Origin: Strobilurus pachycystidiatus
Lineage: Eukaryota > Basidiomycota > Agaricomycetes > Agaricales > Physalacriaceae
Direction: 5' to 3'
Length of the DNA stretch: 64,000 nt
Assembly: GCA_019915135.1 (NCBI GenBank)
Contig: JAHLMK010000007.1
Location: 2,418,001 to 2,482,000, forward strand
How positions within the stretch are numbered: the stretch's first letter is position 1; the number at the start of each line of letters is the position of its first letter. Positions 22,162-34,338 of the stretch are shown here, in pieces. The position numbers and the translations under genes are program-made. Below the pieces are notes generated by a model. That model ran no database searches. It worked only from the letters and a program-made list of their open reading frames with translations, and was not told the origin of the DNA.

Positions 22162-22551
22162 GCTGGTAGAGGACAAGAAAGATTCACCAGGAGCTATGCG
22201 GAGTTAAAGTATCAAATTTCAATCATCATTCCGCAGTAAGCTGTTAGTTGTGAGTGTTTATGTCGACGTCCACGTCCACATGTCTAATAATAAAGGCGAG
22301 GCGCATCCGAGTCCGAGGCGTATACTCGGGCCGATCCTGAGAGTTTCTTAGAGTATCGACGCGCTTCGCGAAGCTGCGACATGCGTCATGCAGATAGAGG
22401 TTCCAGATTCCCGTCCCAAAACAGGACAACCTCATGATCACTTACTGGTCTGGTCTCAAGATAAGTATCCTGAATGGCCCTTGCTAATAGTACTTATTTA
22501 GAAATCAGTGAAGAATACAATAATGGTGTCTACGTTGTTACACGTCCGCGC
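22162..22551. other. intergenic
   Basis: 390 bp between two genes on the minus strand, likely the promoter of the UPF0014 gene and the 3' flank of the RMND1-type gene. Nothing else is visible. Confidence 0.5.
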
Positions 22552-24098
22552 TTAAGCGCTCTCCGGGCTGCTCTCATCGTCTTTCTTCCCGCGAAGACTG
22601 TCAAGGAGCATATGCCAAAGCTCAGGCCCGTCGCGGATGAAGACCTGGAGAGGTCATCAATACGCGAACTGGAACATTGAAATTGCACTTACAACAACGA
22701 CTTCGACAGCGATGAGCGCAATGATTACCAGTTCCAATGTGTGCGACGAAGACTAGAAAGTCGTCAGTATGTCGCTTGTGATCACCAACCAGGACTGTAC
22801 CTCAGTCAAGAGTTGTCGAAGTGTCGATTGTACCTGTCAAGGAGTCAAGACGGTCCTCAGCCTTTTGAACTGACAACGAACCTCGGCAGCATAGGTAATT
22901 TTGCCATTCACAGACTCGGTACGTTCTTCGATCTCTAGTGCACTGCTCATGCTCAGGAAATGTCCTATTTGTAAATTTGTGTTCGATATGGCCTGAACTG
23001 AGAAGTGAAATGGTAGACAGACCTTCGAGCTCAGGTTCTGTCCAGTAGAAGTCAGGTACATCCAGATAATTTTCCCGGGTGAGGTTCAGACTCTGGCGGA
23101 ACTTCATGAGTTCGCCGAGTTTCTTGATCAGTGCTTTCCGCCCAAGGCCAGGTTTGCCGGTTTGTACAAGGATGTGGGGGAGTGTGGACATGGAGGAGAG
23201 ATAGTCATCTAGACCAACTTCGAGGGCAGACAGTGCCGTCGAGCGGGCGAGAGCCTGGGAGAAAGCGTACCGACTAAATACTGTGTCCGCCGGATATACA
23301 AGGTCGAAGTTGGTGAGTGTTTCTGGCTTGGGAACGTCTGCGTCTCGTTTTCCGAGAATTATAAGGTCTCCCTGGAGGCGCGTTGTCCTTCACACGTTTA
23401 GTCGGAGGGATCACTCGAATGGATGAAGACGTACTCTTTGGGATCCATGACAAACTCCAACTCTTCCTCCTCCGGGTCCTGCAGCGGTGCAACTTCAAGG
23501 CCCCTCATCCGCCTGACAACTTCCACTTTGAAACGGTGCGCGTCCTTCTCTCCAAGGCCCCAGCAGACAAAGCTGCCGTTGGCGAACACAAAGACCTCGC
23601 CGTCCCGCCATCTTGGGAACCACCAGGAATCGACAAGTTTGCGGGCGCCGCTGGGCGCGCGGAAGCGGCTGAGGGCATACCGCTCGGCTGTGGTGAGGGT
23701 GAACACGGTCTGGATGTTGCTACGCGTCGAGCTGGGGTTGGCGCGAATGGGAAGGGAGTCCGACGCTGAGCGTCTAAGCGGGGTGGTTGCCTTGGGCTTG
23801 AGCTTGGCTTTGTCTACTACCTCCGCCGCGGCGGAGGTCGAGGCGAAGCGGCGCCATGAAGAGAATAGCGTGGGCCGAGACGTGAATGTAGCTTGTTTGA
23901 AGCAGGATAACTGTTAGTTGGCAAATCAGTTGAGATTGAGACAGTTCTATGGCATACATACCATTATGAATAAACGAAGGCAACTTACATGCACACAATA
24001 CGCGTTGTTGCAAGCTTGACTGATGGAAGGAGAGAAAAGACTTGTGTCGGCAGAGGTTGCCGAACTTGCTTCCAAATCTTCTTCAATGTCATTGTCAT
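22552..24098 (-). CDS. mitochondrial DUF155 protein (RMND1/Mrx10 type)
   Basis: DUF155 family protein, related to human RMND1 and yeast Mrx10, inner-membrane proteins that support mitochondrial translation. The likely start at 24098 gives MTMTLKKIWKQVRQPLP, basic and without acids; the next exon has FTSRPTLFSSWRRFASTSAA, a typical mitochondrial presequence. The domain begins NIQTVFTLTTAERYALSRF, then DGEVFVFANGSFVCWGLGEK, EFVMDPKEYVFIHSSDPS, LDDYLSSMSTLPHILVQTGK, LGELMKFRQSLNLTRENYLD, then a near-terminal helix, ending ELWHMLLDSLRGKKDDESS. The first exon joins in frame only if the donor is GTGTGC, three codons before an apparently better GTAAGT, so the exact N-terminus is uncertain. The mitochondrial location is well supported by the presequence. 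Confidence 0.85.
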
Positions 24099-24704
24099 GA
24101 CTTAGTCTGCGATCCTCCGAGTCCACACAGTGTTGTACTCGCCAAATAATGATTTACATACCTTGTCTCACATTGACACGAACGCCTCATATTGTCAAAT
24201 CTATTCTCAAGGACTGCCCAACGCTCAACCATTGTCACCGGTATGAGGAGGCCAATCTAAATGAGCGCAGTGTGAAGGCCTCGACCGCCCAATCAAGTTC
24301 TAAATCCATGTTCTCATATTTGAGCACGAAATCACATTTGGACTATCTCATGAAGCTTAGCAAAGGGCCAGACCTATGGGGGCGGTATGGATGCTTTGTA
24401 TTGGGGCACTTGGCTCCCGCGAACCTGTGCACACTTTTACCATAATGGGAGCAGCTGCTTCTCCACTATGAACAGACGGAGTATGATTTCCGTCATTATT
24501 ACGAGAGACGCATGAGGAGCATATTTACCTCCCATATCGAGTCCTGTGTAACTCTATATCTGACCTTGAGCTCGAGTCTCGAAGTTGATGTCCCATTGAT
24601 CATGAAGCTTCACATCACAGATATAATCTTCATAAATCTCGTCACCACATCGCATTGCTAAGATCCTTTGACACGAATGTGTCCTTGATTGAAAGAGCCT
24701 ATTT
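24099..24704. other. intergenic
   Basis: About 600 bp between the start of the RMND1-type gene and the end of the protease gene. An open frame at 24149-24445 on the plus strand has no recognisable content. Confidence 0.5.
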
Positions 24705-26901
24705 TCAGTACGTGTCTAACCCAGCAGCCGTCAACAACGCGTCGAAGTTGGGCGTTCCGAGACCCGTTGCCTACGCAGACCATCATCAGCAGAGACCAAG
24801 GCTTGAAATCGAACTACTGGTACTTACCGGATCCCAGCCAGTCGACGCATTGAAGCCAGTTGTACCACCTATCAAAGTATGCAGCTCGTAGGATATCTAA
24901 CCTGTATCGAAAGAAAAGAACACGCACATCCCGGATTTGAACCACTGGTGATATCGAAAAACGCCTGGGGGTTCGCGTAGATGCTACACAAGAATGTCAA
25001 CTTCCCGTAACCGAATGTAAGACAACGCACAAAGGATTCAAGAACCCAAGCACGGGCAACCCCGCCGCGACCAGCCTGTCATTGAGCAAACAAACTACGC
25101 TCGCAAAGATCGGCGTCGACGCGCTTGTCCCCGACACGAGCCCCGCGCTCCCCTGGAACACGATCTCCAGGCTCTGCCCCTGCGCAGCGACATCCGGGAA
25201 CCCGCGTCCCGTGCTGTTGTACTTGCCCGCATACGTCGTACCGAGGGCGGAGACATACGCGGAGACGCCCGCGTCCTGGTAGGACGGCCGGACGAAGACG
25301 TCGGAGAACCCGCCGCCGGTGAAGGTGGCGACGACCTCGGTTACGCCGGTGGTGGCGCCGACGCCAGTGACGAAGGGGCAGGAGGCGGGGAACTCGGGGA
25401 TGAAGGTCGTGCAGGATTGGCCTGCCAATGTTGGGTGTTAGGTGATATATAGACAGAAGGAAGGAAGGAGTGGGGACGTACTCTGCACTCCGGACACACC
25501 GCCATCGCCTGAGGCGAAGAGGATAGAGACCCCGCGAGCACCGAGGGCCATGTATCCATTGCACATCCGACTAACCGCCCCCTCTGTTAGCATCGTTGTA
25601 ATTATTGCGGACTCAAGACTCACGTAGCCAAGCTGGCACCAAGATCAGGCTCATTGAATCCGTAGCTCGTCGAGAGAACCTTCACGACGTTAATCAATTG
25701 ACCTAAAAGAGAAGGAGAGGACAGATGTAGTACTCACTGAAGGAGGCGAAACCGCATCCGTCAGGAAGTCGAACACGTCGATGAACCCGCTAACGTCGTC
25801 CTGGTTGTCATCCCCTACGGAAATGAACACGACGGGGTAGCCCGTGGCGACGCCAACGGTGTATTGGATGTCAAGGTCCTGCATCAATTGGACCATTCGT
25901 CCAGAATCAGGATCAGATAGATACGCACAGCTTCAAGACCGGCCTGGCTCACACCCTGGAGGTTCTGCCCACCATCCAGAGTCTCCAAGGCAAACGTAGT
26001 CGTGTTGGGGATATCCGGCCGGAGGAGGGAAAGAAACTTTGCCAGGTCTGCTTTCTGTGAAAGAGAAAAGAAAGACAAGTTGAAGTTGGACATCACGTTC
26101 GATCGACGCGAACACACGTACATTAGCCCACTGGTCGATGAACCCGAGAACACCCAGTTGTGTGTCAGTCACCGCTGGGGTCTTCGGGATATCATACAGC
26201 GCCTGCAAGCAAGCCGGCGTGACGACCGACACACACGATGCCGGCGCGGTGTTCGCCCTCGTCGCCACCGGCAAGACATCATCCTTCGCGAAACCCCTCG
26301 TCACAGGCGCAGCCACCACCGGGCGTGGGCCCCCGGCAATCCGCGCAAAGCTCGTCGTCGGGTGCACCACGTCCACGTGCGCGAAGAGGTCTGCGGGGAT
26401 GGAGTACTGGAGCGTGCGGATGAGCTTGTCCCCCGAGGCGGTGTGGATGAACGTGGAGAAGGAGGCGTCGAAGAGGGCGGAGGCGGTGGCGAGCGGGAGG
26501 GCGGAGATCGTGAGCCAGTCGTTGGAGAGGGCGATGGAGGAGGCGGGCACGCCGGCGGACGTCAGCCACGAAGTGACGGCGTCGACGGATCCGGCGGCGG
26601 GTGCGGTGTGGGCTTTGACCTCGTCCCTGGACAGATACTGCCCATAACTCGCGCCCCCAAGCGTGCTGACCGCGTACAGCTTCGCCTCCAGGCCGGCGAT
26701 ATCAGCGGGTGTCAGTCCAATCCGGAACGTCATCGTCTCGGAGCCGGAGGGGAGTGTCTTGGCGGTGGCGAAGCCCGCAGGGACGCTCGTGCGCTGGCCG
26801 TGTACCTTCATCGCGCGGCGCGTGTGGCCGGGAAACGCGAAGGCTCCCGGAGACCAGGAAAGAGACAAGGCGAGGAGCGGGAAGGATGCGAGTCGGACCA
26901 T
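24705..26901 (-). CDS. secreted sedolisin-family (S53) tripeptidyl peptidase
   Basis: Serine-carboxyl peptidase of family S53 (grifolisin / tripeptidyl peptidase type), secreted and active at acid pH. The ATG at 26901 starts MVRLASFPLLALSLSWSPGA, a signal peptide. A pro-kumamolisin activation domain follows (LEAKLYAVSTLGGASYGQYL, SRDEVKAHTAPA, TASGDKLIRTLQYSIP). The mature enzyme has ACLQALYDIPKTPA, LGVLGFIDQWAN, the Glu/Asp pair in GLEA-DLDIQYTVG across an intron, SFG/DGG-type loops, and the catalytic Ser in SGTSASTPIFASVV. The last exons give GTTGFNASTGWDP and ATGLGTPNFDALLTAAGL, ending at a TGA at 24705. There are about nine introns. Third-position GC is markedly high in the first exon, which creates a long antisense open frame. 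The enzyme looks intact. Confidence 0.92.
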
Positions 26902-27804
26902 GTTTCGAAGCCTTCACTGCACCGAGGAGGACTCAAAGGCCCTGGCTTATAAGCCCCAGGGTCTGGGAACATTTCTGACGCAGCATGTTAATCCTGGATC
27001 GCGTGTGGGGAATGTTTGTCAGGAATGGTCCGTCCCGAGTATGAATAAAAGAGAAGAGACCCAGCGGCAGGAAGCCCAACCACGCTGAATGATAGGGAGA
27101 AGCATGCGGGATGCAGTGTAGTCGGTCGAAGCCTAGAATAGATTCACTACACACTCGATGTTCAATGTCAATGGTGGCACGCGGTGCAGGATGATAGCCT
27201 ACTGTTCATACTTGGCAGCGATTCGTCCCACAGAGACGGACGTAGGGTCGTTCGGGTTGACAAGAGGACGAGCATCGCGCGATGAAACCTGCAAAGCAGT
27301 TCACATAGTGGAATGTCCTGACCGCTAGGACTCGGAGGCGGATAGGACGACGCGGGTGGATGTCGGCGAGAACATGTCTTACATACTTTACTCATCATCA
27401 TTAGCGGACATCCCCTCCCACCATCTTAGAAATCCCTCCTCTCACGTTCTGGACGGAGCTCGTTGCTCAATGACAGTCAGTCCCCTTCGAGATTGTCTGG
27501 AGTTTGATTGGTTTCAGTGACTGTACCGATATAGGGACAGGCGGACGCCACTACCATCGACGGACACCACTACTTACCATCGACGGTTGTCAATGGGAGG
27601 ACACCACTATCCGGATCGAGGACGCCATTCGCAGGCTCGGGATCGACCCAGTACAAAGCGCTCCCATCATCCGTGCTCCCGGCATCGTTGTAGAGGATCG
27701 GGACCCCCGGTGCTGGCGCGTCTGTGTCCTTGCCGGGTGCGTCAAATATCTTCACATACAATTAGATGACAAACAATTAGATACATACAACTATGATCTC
27801 TCCT
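26902..27804. other. 900-bp interval with short repeats and an exon-like frame
   Basis: The part next to 26901 is the likely protease promoter. At 27549-27612 the motif GGACRCCACTA/CCATCGAC recurs three times. On the minus strand at about 27570-27758 a 60-codon frame rich in Asp, Gly and Pro ends at a GTAAGT donor (VLPLTTVDG then GTAAGT), but it begins right after a stop with no ATG or acceptor, so I do not call a gene. Confidence 0.4.
27549..27612. repeat. degenerate triplicated ~20-bp repeat
   Basis: Three close copies of a GGACACCACTA-type unit, two followed by CCATCGACGG. The units partly cover the end of the exon-like frame described for this interval. Confidence 0.45.
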
Positions 27805-30800
27805 CTACTGCATATCCCATTCGTCCCATAACGCCGGCGTCGGAGTAGCAGCGTGCGCTGTGTTGATCTCCGAAGTCTCGACCAGCTCTGCGACCTTGTC
27901 ACTGACCCCCGACTGATCATTCTTGCCGCCTTTCATCGCTATGAGTATGGGATCATCCGCAGCGGCTGTCGGGCCCGTATATAATAGCCTTATCGACTCC
28001 CCCTCAATAACCTGGACTAATCTCCCAGTTGTGGTTTGCCTGATCTCCACGAAGTTATCCGAGAACAAGAGCAGATGTATACCACGATGGGCATAGGACG
28101 TCGCATGGGTCTCCCACTTAATGTAGCCACACGACCGTCCGGGCACGCCATGTCGATTTATGTAGAACCCGATCGCTAGTGAAATGAAGTCAGATGGGTG
28201 GTGATGGTGAGCGCTAGAGCACATACTGTCGTACACCACTAACAGTTCGTCCGCCTCTACACGGACAAGTCCCAACGGCTTCGCCCCTTCTACTTTGGAC
28301 TTCAAGGCAGACATTGGCATATTGGATGAAGACGCTGAGAGATCAGGTACTAGGGTAGTACCAGACTTTGCGATGCTGTCGACACGTTATTAGAATTGCG
28401 CAAATATGTGATAGAACGACAAGACTGACTTCGTTGGATCAACAATCACGATACCGTCGCTCGTACAGATCCCGATTGTCTTTACCAGTGTCGTCACGTC
28501 GTGTGCGTCTTTAGGAACGTATCCCGCCTAGTCCACAATTCAGCCTAAAGATAACGATCAACGCTCAAAACGACATACATCGCCGAACGGCCTAAATGAA
28601 GGCGCCTGCGAAGCTTTCTTCAATGCACGGGACGGTGACAGGGCAGCTTGCGAGATATCCACAACCTCCAGGACCTGTAAATTCAAAGAGACTTGGAAGA
28701 GTTTCTTCGAGGAGTATATGACTACAAATGTGTCAGTTGCTCATCACAACACTACGGACTAAGTTGCACCCACGCAGAACTCTCGAACCAACGTGTGTAT
28801 GCCGGAAGAACACAACACTGTTCGGTTGACCTGCAATCTTCTCCAAGGACGCGTCCAAGAGCTTAGCTTCCGCCTGTCCTTGGCTGACGCGAGCAATGAG
28901 GTCGAGGGAAAAGGAAATAAGCGTGGATTCGTGATGGACAATGAATTTGTTGAAGATTTTGTTCTTGTATGTCTGTATGGCGGCCAGCGCTGTCGGGCTG
29001 GTGATGTTCAGCACTTTCTTGTATTCTGTTATGACATTAACTTTGATGTGATGAAGAGGTGTTGGAAAAGCATTTACCTTCTCGCCCGCGAGGGGAAACG
29101 TAAATGCCTGAAGAACAACCGACGGCAACGAAGGGACGCCCTCCGCTCACTACAGACATCGTTGGTAAGAACCTTCCTAGTCTACAAAGATACTCACCAA
29201 AGGGTACTGCACAACTAATCCTGCCAGTCATGCGAGTTAGGGAGGTTGCATGTAATCCGGGCGTTCTGAATGATCCGTCCGTTATCGTGCGGGGGTCGAA
29301 GAACTGTACACGTATTTTGTTGAGCGAATTGGAACTCAGAATAAGAATACTCCACTGACCATGTTGCTATCTTGTCGAACCTTGTGCACGCCAATCGCCT
29401 CGACAAGAGCAGAATGCCACTTCTTCCGTAGAGCTTCGCTGAGGACAAACAAAGTGTAGCGCCGGCTTGTCTTATTTGAGGCGTGGTATATCGTAAAAGG
29501 GTATACGGTGACGTTGTGGTATCGTAGGCCGCCTAAGATTGAGCCTTCTCTATCGGGTACTTTGCGGGATTCGGGAGGCGAGTTGAAGGACCCAAGACGC
29601 AGGAAGGAGAGCGGCATTGGCTATAAAGATGTATGAGATGGTATCGCGAATGAGGAGAAGGACGGTGTCTATTACTCTAGATGTTAGGTATCGTTTCGTG
29701 GTGCCGTTGGGTTTAGTTTCCTCGCGAGTCATCAGTACTGGTAAAGAGTCAACGACGAGGCGACGAAGAGCTTTCGTGAACGCACGGAAATTGTCCAGCA
29801 GAGCAAGGTTCAGATCATTCCAACTTGATCCCGATGTCGAAGACTTGGATTTCCGCGCCACAGGGCCAGCGTACACTAAGGTTCTGCTGTCGTCATACAA
29901 ATCCATATCCTGTTGGGCATGTATTAGCCAAATACTTGCGATTTTGACTTGCCGCTTACTATGATTTCGCCCTTCTGGTATATCAGACCTTCACACAACG
30001 CCCAAAACTTGACCTTCGACTCGGCCGCCTCGATTCCAGGTTGTGTGCTCTTGATACATGCCCTCAAAATATCCAAGCTCACAGGCAAGCTCTCCAAGTC
30101 CGGATGGTCGGTTTCGCTGTCCGTGAGCTTGAGAATCTGCTCTAGTAGCAAATTCAAGCGTGGCAGTCTCGTCACTGGTCGCGACAGAAATGTTATCAGA
30201 TCTCTCTTCCGTATTCGAGGATCTGAAGAGGCGGACTGGACGAAGCGCTTGTAGGCCGCGTTTCGTCTGAGCTCTTTACGATGATGCGACTCGGCGATGG
30301 GGTAATGCTTGATATAGGTTTCATAGGACGAACGAAAGTCGCCTTTCAGAGTGGTATCAAGGATGATGTCGGATACGGTGATGACGAAAGGATGCTGCTC
30401 TCGTTGCCGATTGAAGAGGGCACCAAGAAGACGCTGGTGGTGGACCAGAATTTGTTGGAGATTGCCGAACACCTCTGCGATGAAACCAGGGAGAAGTTGT
30501 GCGCTGATTATGGGAGGCGATGCTTGCTGCAGAGGCGTGACGAAAACCTGGGGGCCTGTAAATTGGCAAACGGAAGAGGATGTGATATCAACGCACGTCC
30601 AGAACGGCTTCCAAATCAGCAACGTAATCTCGTTCCGACTTGAAGACTTCGAAGATCACAGATTGCCTCTGAACTTCTGTTTTCCCCAATGCGTCCCTAG
30701 CTTCAGCTGGGACCAGGCGGTGCCATTCTTGATCATTTTCTGAGAGGTTTCCGGCCTGAAATTCTGCTATTCCCTCCGACTCCAGGGTCATGTCAGAGAA

Positions 30801-31384
30801 CTCTCTTGACACGCCTGCATCACCATGAGACTAAAATAGAGCTGACATCAGTGGGTGATTGGACAAGGAATGAACATTGTGCACACATCGGCGGATCCGT
30901 CGGCGTAATGATCACTGTAGTCCTCCGGGTAGTATGACGAAGCCAATGACAGATTGGAGGGCTCGCGCTGCAGACTCAGAGACTGGGGAGTCTGAGGGGA
31001 ACTGACGACCTCACTTCGGCTGTAGCGGTGGGCCTGCGGTGGGCGGCCTGGGGTCGGGGTTGCGCGCTGCGACACGGAGCGGTAGATTTGTGGTTCGGGG
31101 AATGCCAAAGGTTGGGTGTAGCCAGAGTCTGCTGTGCTCGCCCGACTTGGGCTGGGCGATCGAGGTCTGAGATTGAGCATCGACTGCGTCCGCGGACGCT
31201 CGCTGGGTGCCAGATAAGGGTCAGGCAGGTTTATTCCGTCCCATGGATTGGCCAGATAAGCGTCGTCGGCGCCGTGTGGCGCGGTAACCTCGAACGAGTA
31301 CGGGGAATAGGCTGAAGGGCTCGGATGGATGGGGGGCCGGGCACCTGGAGGAATAGATACATGAGGTCGTGAGCGTTCGTACAT
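27805..31384 (-). CDS. Rom2-type Rho guanine nucleotide exchange factor (DH-PH-CNH)
   Basis: Rho1 GEF of the fungal Rom1/Rom2 type, which activates Rho1 for cell-wall integrity signalling and polarised growth. The ATG at 31384 starts MYERSRPHVSIPPGARPP; the first ~170 residues are disordered and Pro/Ser-rich (SLSLQREPSNLSLASSYYPE). The DH domain follows: KTEVQRQSVIFEVFKSERDY, VADLEAVLDV, YIKHYPIAESHHRKELRRNA and the core helix ITFLSRPVTRLPRLNLLLEQ. The PH domain covers YAGPVARKSKSSTSGSSW to LRKKWHSALVEAIG. The CNH (citron homology) domain starts GRPFVAVGCSSGIYVSPRGR and ends near ALWDEWDMQ. I see no DEP domain, which yeast Rom2 carries. About ten introns. It is divergent from RNase H2A across 168 bp. 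Confidence 0.9.
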
Positions 31385-31552
31385 AGTGAGAGTAGATGAA
31401 GAGTTAAATAGTGGAAAATCGGAGGAAAGTCGCAGCAGGTAGCTGTGAGGCGGTGATGCGGCATCGCGGACCGGATGCCCCGCATTGTGTTGCGATTGTA
31501 ATGGCGACTGATCCTAACAACACGTAAACAACACGCTCTCGCTTCAACCACC
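31385..31552. promoter_or_regulatory. 168-bp divergent promoter, RhoGEF / RNase H2A
   Basis: The two start codons are 168 bp apart on opposite strands, so transcription control regions are shared. No specific site is recognised. Confidence 0.55.
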
Positions 31553-32712
31553 ATGTCAGAATCAGAATCAGAATCTTTCCCCTCCGCGCCAGGTCCATCT
31601 GTTCCAATAACCGCATCGTATACATATCACTCGCCTACGCCTACGGCGACCGGACCATACATTCTGGGCGTAGATGAGGCTGGACGTGGTCCTGTTCTTG
31701 GTCCTCTTGTCTATGGGGTGGCATATTGCCCTGCTGCATGGCAGGATGACTTGGGAGAGCTTGGCTTTGCAGGTATGATGCTCCACTTTCGAGTTAAACT
31801 CCACTCATTCCGCCATTAGACTCCAAAGCTTTGACTGCCGACACGCGCTCCTCCCTCTACGAGGTTCTTAGCGCTCACCAAGAGCACTTGGGTTGGTCTG
31901 TTCGAGTAATAAGGCCGGTCAATAATCTGATACACTGCTTCGAATACTCACCATTCTCTAGTCCTCAGGCAATCTCCGCTGGCATGCTCAAGAACCCTCC
32001 CATAAATCTCAATACGCAATCCAAAGAAGCTACCATCCTCCTCATACGCGAGGTTCTCAACAAGGGAATACAGCTTTCCGAGGTACGCAACTCGCATCAC
32101 CGCCTATGCTGATGGCTAAATCGCGTCCAGATATACGTCGATGCGCTGGGGTCGACCAAAGACTACGCCGAATACTTGACCAAACTGTTCCCCGGAATCA
32201 AGATCACTGTCGAAACCAAGGCAGACGTCAAGTACAAGATCGTCGGTGCTGCTAGTGTCGCAGCGAAAAAGACCAGAGACGTTTGTATAGAAACCTGGTG
32301 CTACGAAGAACGAAACTATACCCCTCCCGCGGCCGGTATAGGATCGGGATATCCTAGTGGTCAGACTTCCGTATCACTCTCGTTCCATAGCCTCTGATAC
32401 GGCGCTAAAATAGACCCGAACACCAAAGAGTGGCTACAGGTTGCCCTTAGTCCCGTCTTCGGCTTTCCAAGCCTAGTCCGATTTTCGTGGCAAACGGCGA
32501 AGACAATTTTGGAGAAGAAGGCGCATCCCGTGAAATGGTGGGAATATTGCATCGCTATTTAGAAGAAACCTTGGCTGACAGCTATCTGTGTTCGCAGGAT
32601 CGATGACGACCAAGACAATCTCATGAACATGTTCAAGACGGCACAAGGACTTGAGAAAGGTCGATGCGGGGTTGCAAAGGACTTAGGGCTCACAAGCATT
32701 GCCAGCCTATGA
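31553..32712 (+). CDS. RNH201: ribonuclease H2 subunit A
   Basis: Catalytic subunit of RNase H2, which removes ribonucleotides misincorporated in DNA and RNA in RNA/DNA hybrids. The ATG at 31553 begins [14 protein letters not shown], a short Ser/Glu repeat encoded by TCAGAA repeats. The active site is [20 protein letters not shown], with the D-E-A-G-R-G motif. Then [45 protein letters not shown] (third acidic residue), [20 protein letters not shown] and TRD, then [14 protein letters not shown] across an intron with donor GTCAGA, and [18 protein letters not shown]. It ends [18 protein letters not shown]. All catalytic acids appear present. About six introns; ends 39 bp from the convergent oxidoreductase. 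Confidence 0.92.
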
Positions 32713-32751
32713 TACATCTGTACATTTTACATTTTTCGGCGTGTAGGACGT

Positions 32752-34088
32752 CTAGATACCCACAAGCTCAACCAAGTCAACAAGAGTGCCGTTACTCGTC
32801 AAGGCAGCTTGTATGAATGCAACATCTGCGAGGGCACCCTTGGGATCGCCCAAACCCAAACCGTCATCCACACCGTTCACAGCAGCGAAGAAACTTCCGA
32901 GTTCGACTTCGACACCGCGGTCTTTCTCGACGGTGCTCTCCTCTGCTTCTTCGTACGTTCCATCTTCTTCTTCCTTCAACAGAAAGTGTAGGGTGACCTT
33001 GCGAGCGGAGTCGCCGTCCTCCTTCCAGGCCTCGACACTGACCCACCCTTTCGTTCCAAAGATGTTCAGGTTGTTGGCCGGTCCAGTCTTGGTAGAGAAG
33101 CCAAAGGACATGTCGAGGCTACCGTGGAACTCGGTGTTGGCCGTGGAGGGTCCTTTGACGACTACGTTGATAGTGTCATGGGGCAAAAGGTGGGGCTTGA
33201 TCAGCGAGGCGAATGAAGAGAGATGGGTGATGGGAGTCGTGGGGAGCATTGTGCGCAGTGCGGCAATCGTGTGCTTGTGTTGGATGAGAAGTCAATGGAT
33301 GGGACAAGAAGCTGAGGGAACGTCCTACCACACCACCATCCAACTGTTGGTGTTTCGTGTCAGAAAAGTGTAGCCCAAGTCGATGCTAAGTATACGCACT
33401 AGGAAACCACCTTGGTACTGATGCGGCAAGGGCATCAGCTAGATAGATATCGTGAAGTTGGCGACGCACCTCCGGAACAGTTCTCCAGGGGGTCTTGTAA
33501 TACTTGGAGTCCTTACCAACAAAATTCCAAACTGCCGCTCTGAATCCCGTAACATCTCCCAATCTTCCCTCCTTCACAATCTCACCAACTTTACGAATGG
33601 CAGGCTCAGCCTCGAAGTTTTCGGCGACGCGCCACACCAGGCCTTTGCCGGCGTACTTGGCTTTGTATTCCTTGATCGTAGACACGCCTGTAGCAACATC
33701 TTTTGCCACAGGCTTCTCGCTGAGGACGTGCTTGCCGGCGGCGAGAGCCTTGAGCACGATCGTCGGCTGGAGAGGGATGGGGAGGACGATCAGGACGGCG
33801 GAGATGTCTGAGCGGGCGAGAAGGGCGTCGAGACCTCCTGCGCCATCGGGGCCATCGTGGTAGATGGTGGGGTTGGAAGTCACTAAGGGAGAGGTGGAGA
33901 GCTTCTCTGCCGAGGATAAGGACCGAGAGTAGATGGCTTTGAGTACGATGCCCTTCAAGGAAGACAACGCCGGTAAGTAGGCTAAATCACCAATGCCTGA
34001 GCTGGAGGCTGCATGACGAAAGATGGCGCGTATCACCTTCAGTAGCAAAGATTCCGGCACCGAGGATAGCGTAGCCAATATCAGACAT
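32752..34088 (-). CDS. Gfo/Idh/MocA family NAD(P)-dependent oxidoreductase
   Basis: Two-domain oxidoreductase of the GFO/IDH/MocA family (glucose-fructose oxidoreductase, dehydrogenases of sugars or dihydrodiols). The ATG at 34088 starts MSDIGYAILGAGIFATEG, with the Rossmann GAGIFA motif; an intron of only about 40 nt joins it to IGDLAYLPALSSLKG. The N-terminal domain continues with AVLIVLPIPLQPTIVLKALA and the family EKP motif in AGKHVLSEKPVAKDV, then WRVAENFEAEPAIRKVGEIV. The C-terminal domain has GGFLLDGGVHTIAALRTML, with the DGGVH active-site pattern (Asp and His), then FGTKGWVSVEAWKEDG. It ends with LVDLVELVGI. It is intact. The substrate is unknown. Confidence 0.88.
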
Positions 34089-34338
34089 GATGGAGAAAGT
34101 TCAAGTTGGGGATGGCTGTAGAGGATGCGCTGCTGTCAATGTCGCACGCGGGAAGCTCGGAGAAATCAGTAGCTCCTATTTCTGAGTGCGATATACATAG
34201 CATGTGGCGCGCCGAGTTTGATCGATTCGGAAGTAGTACGTTTTGACCTGCCCTAAAGTGCGCAGATATATATACCGCGTTCGGCCACACTTGCTCCTTG
34301 TTTCCACTTGGAGCCCGCCTAGGACTGCTGATTGTAAG
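34089..34338. promoter_or_regulatory. upstream region of the oxidoreductase
   Basis: 250 bp between the oxidoreductase start and the beginning of the duplicated segment. A TATATATA stretch near 34266-34273 may act as a TATA box for the oxidoreductase. Confidence 0.4.

Noticed and set aside
26002..26952. A 316-codon plus-strand open frame antisense to the S53 protease
   Set aside because: It is an exact shadow of GC-rich exons of the protease, has very Arg/Gly-rich composition and no family features. The minus-strand reading has the full peptidase pattern.
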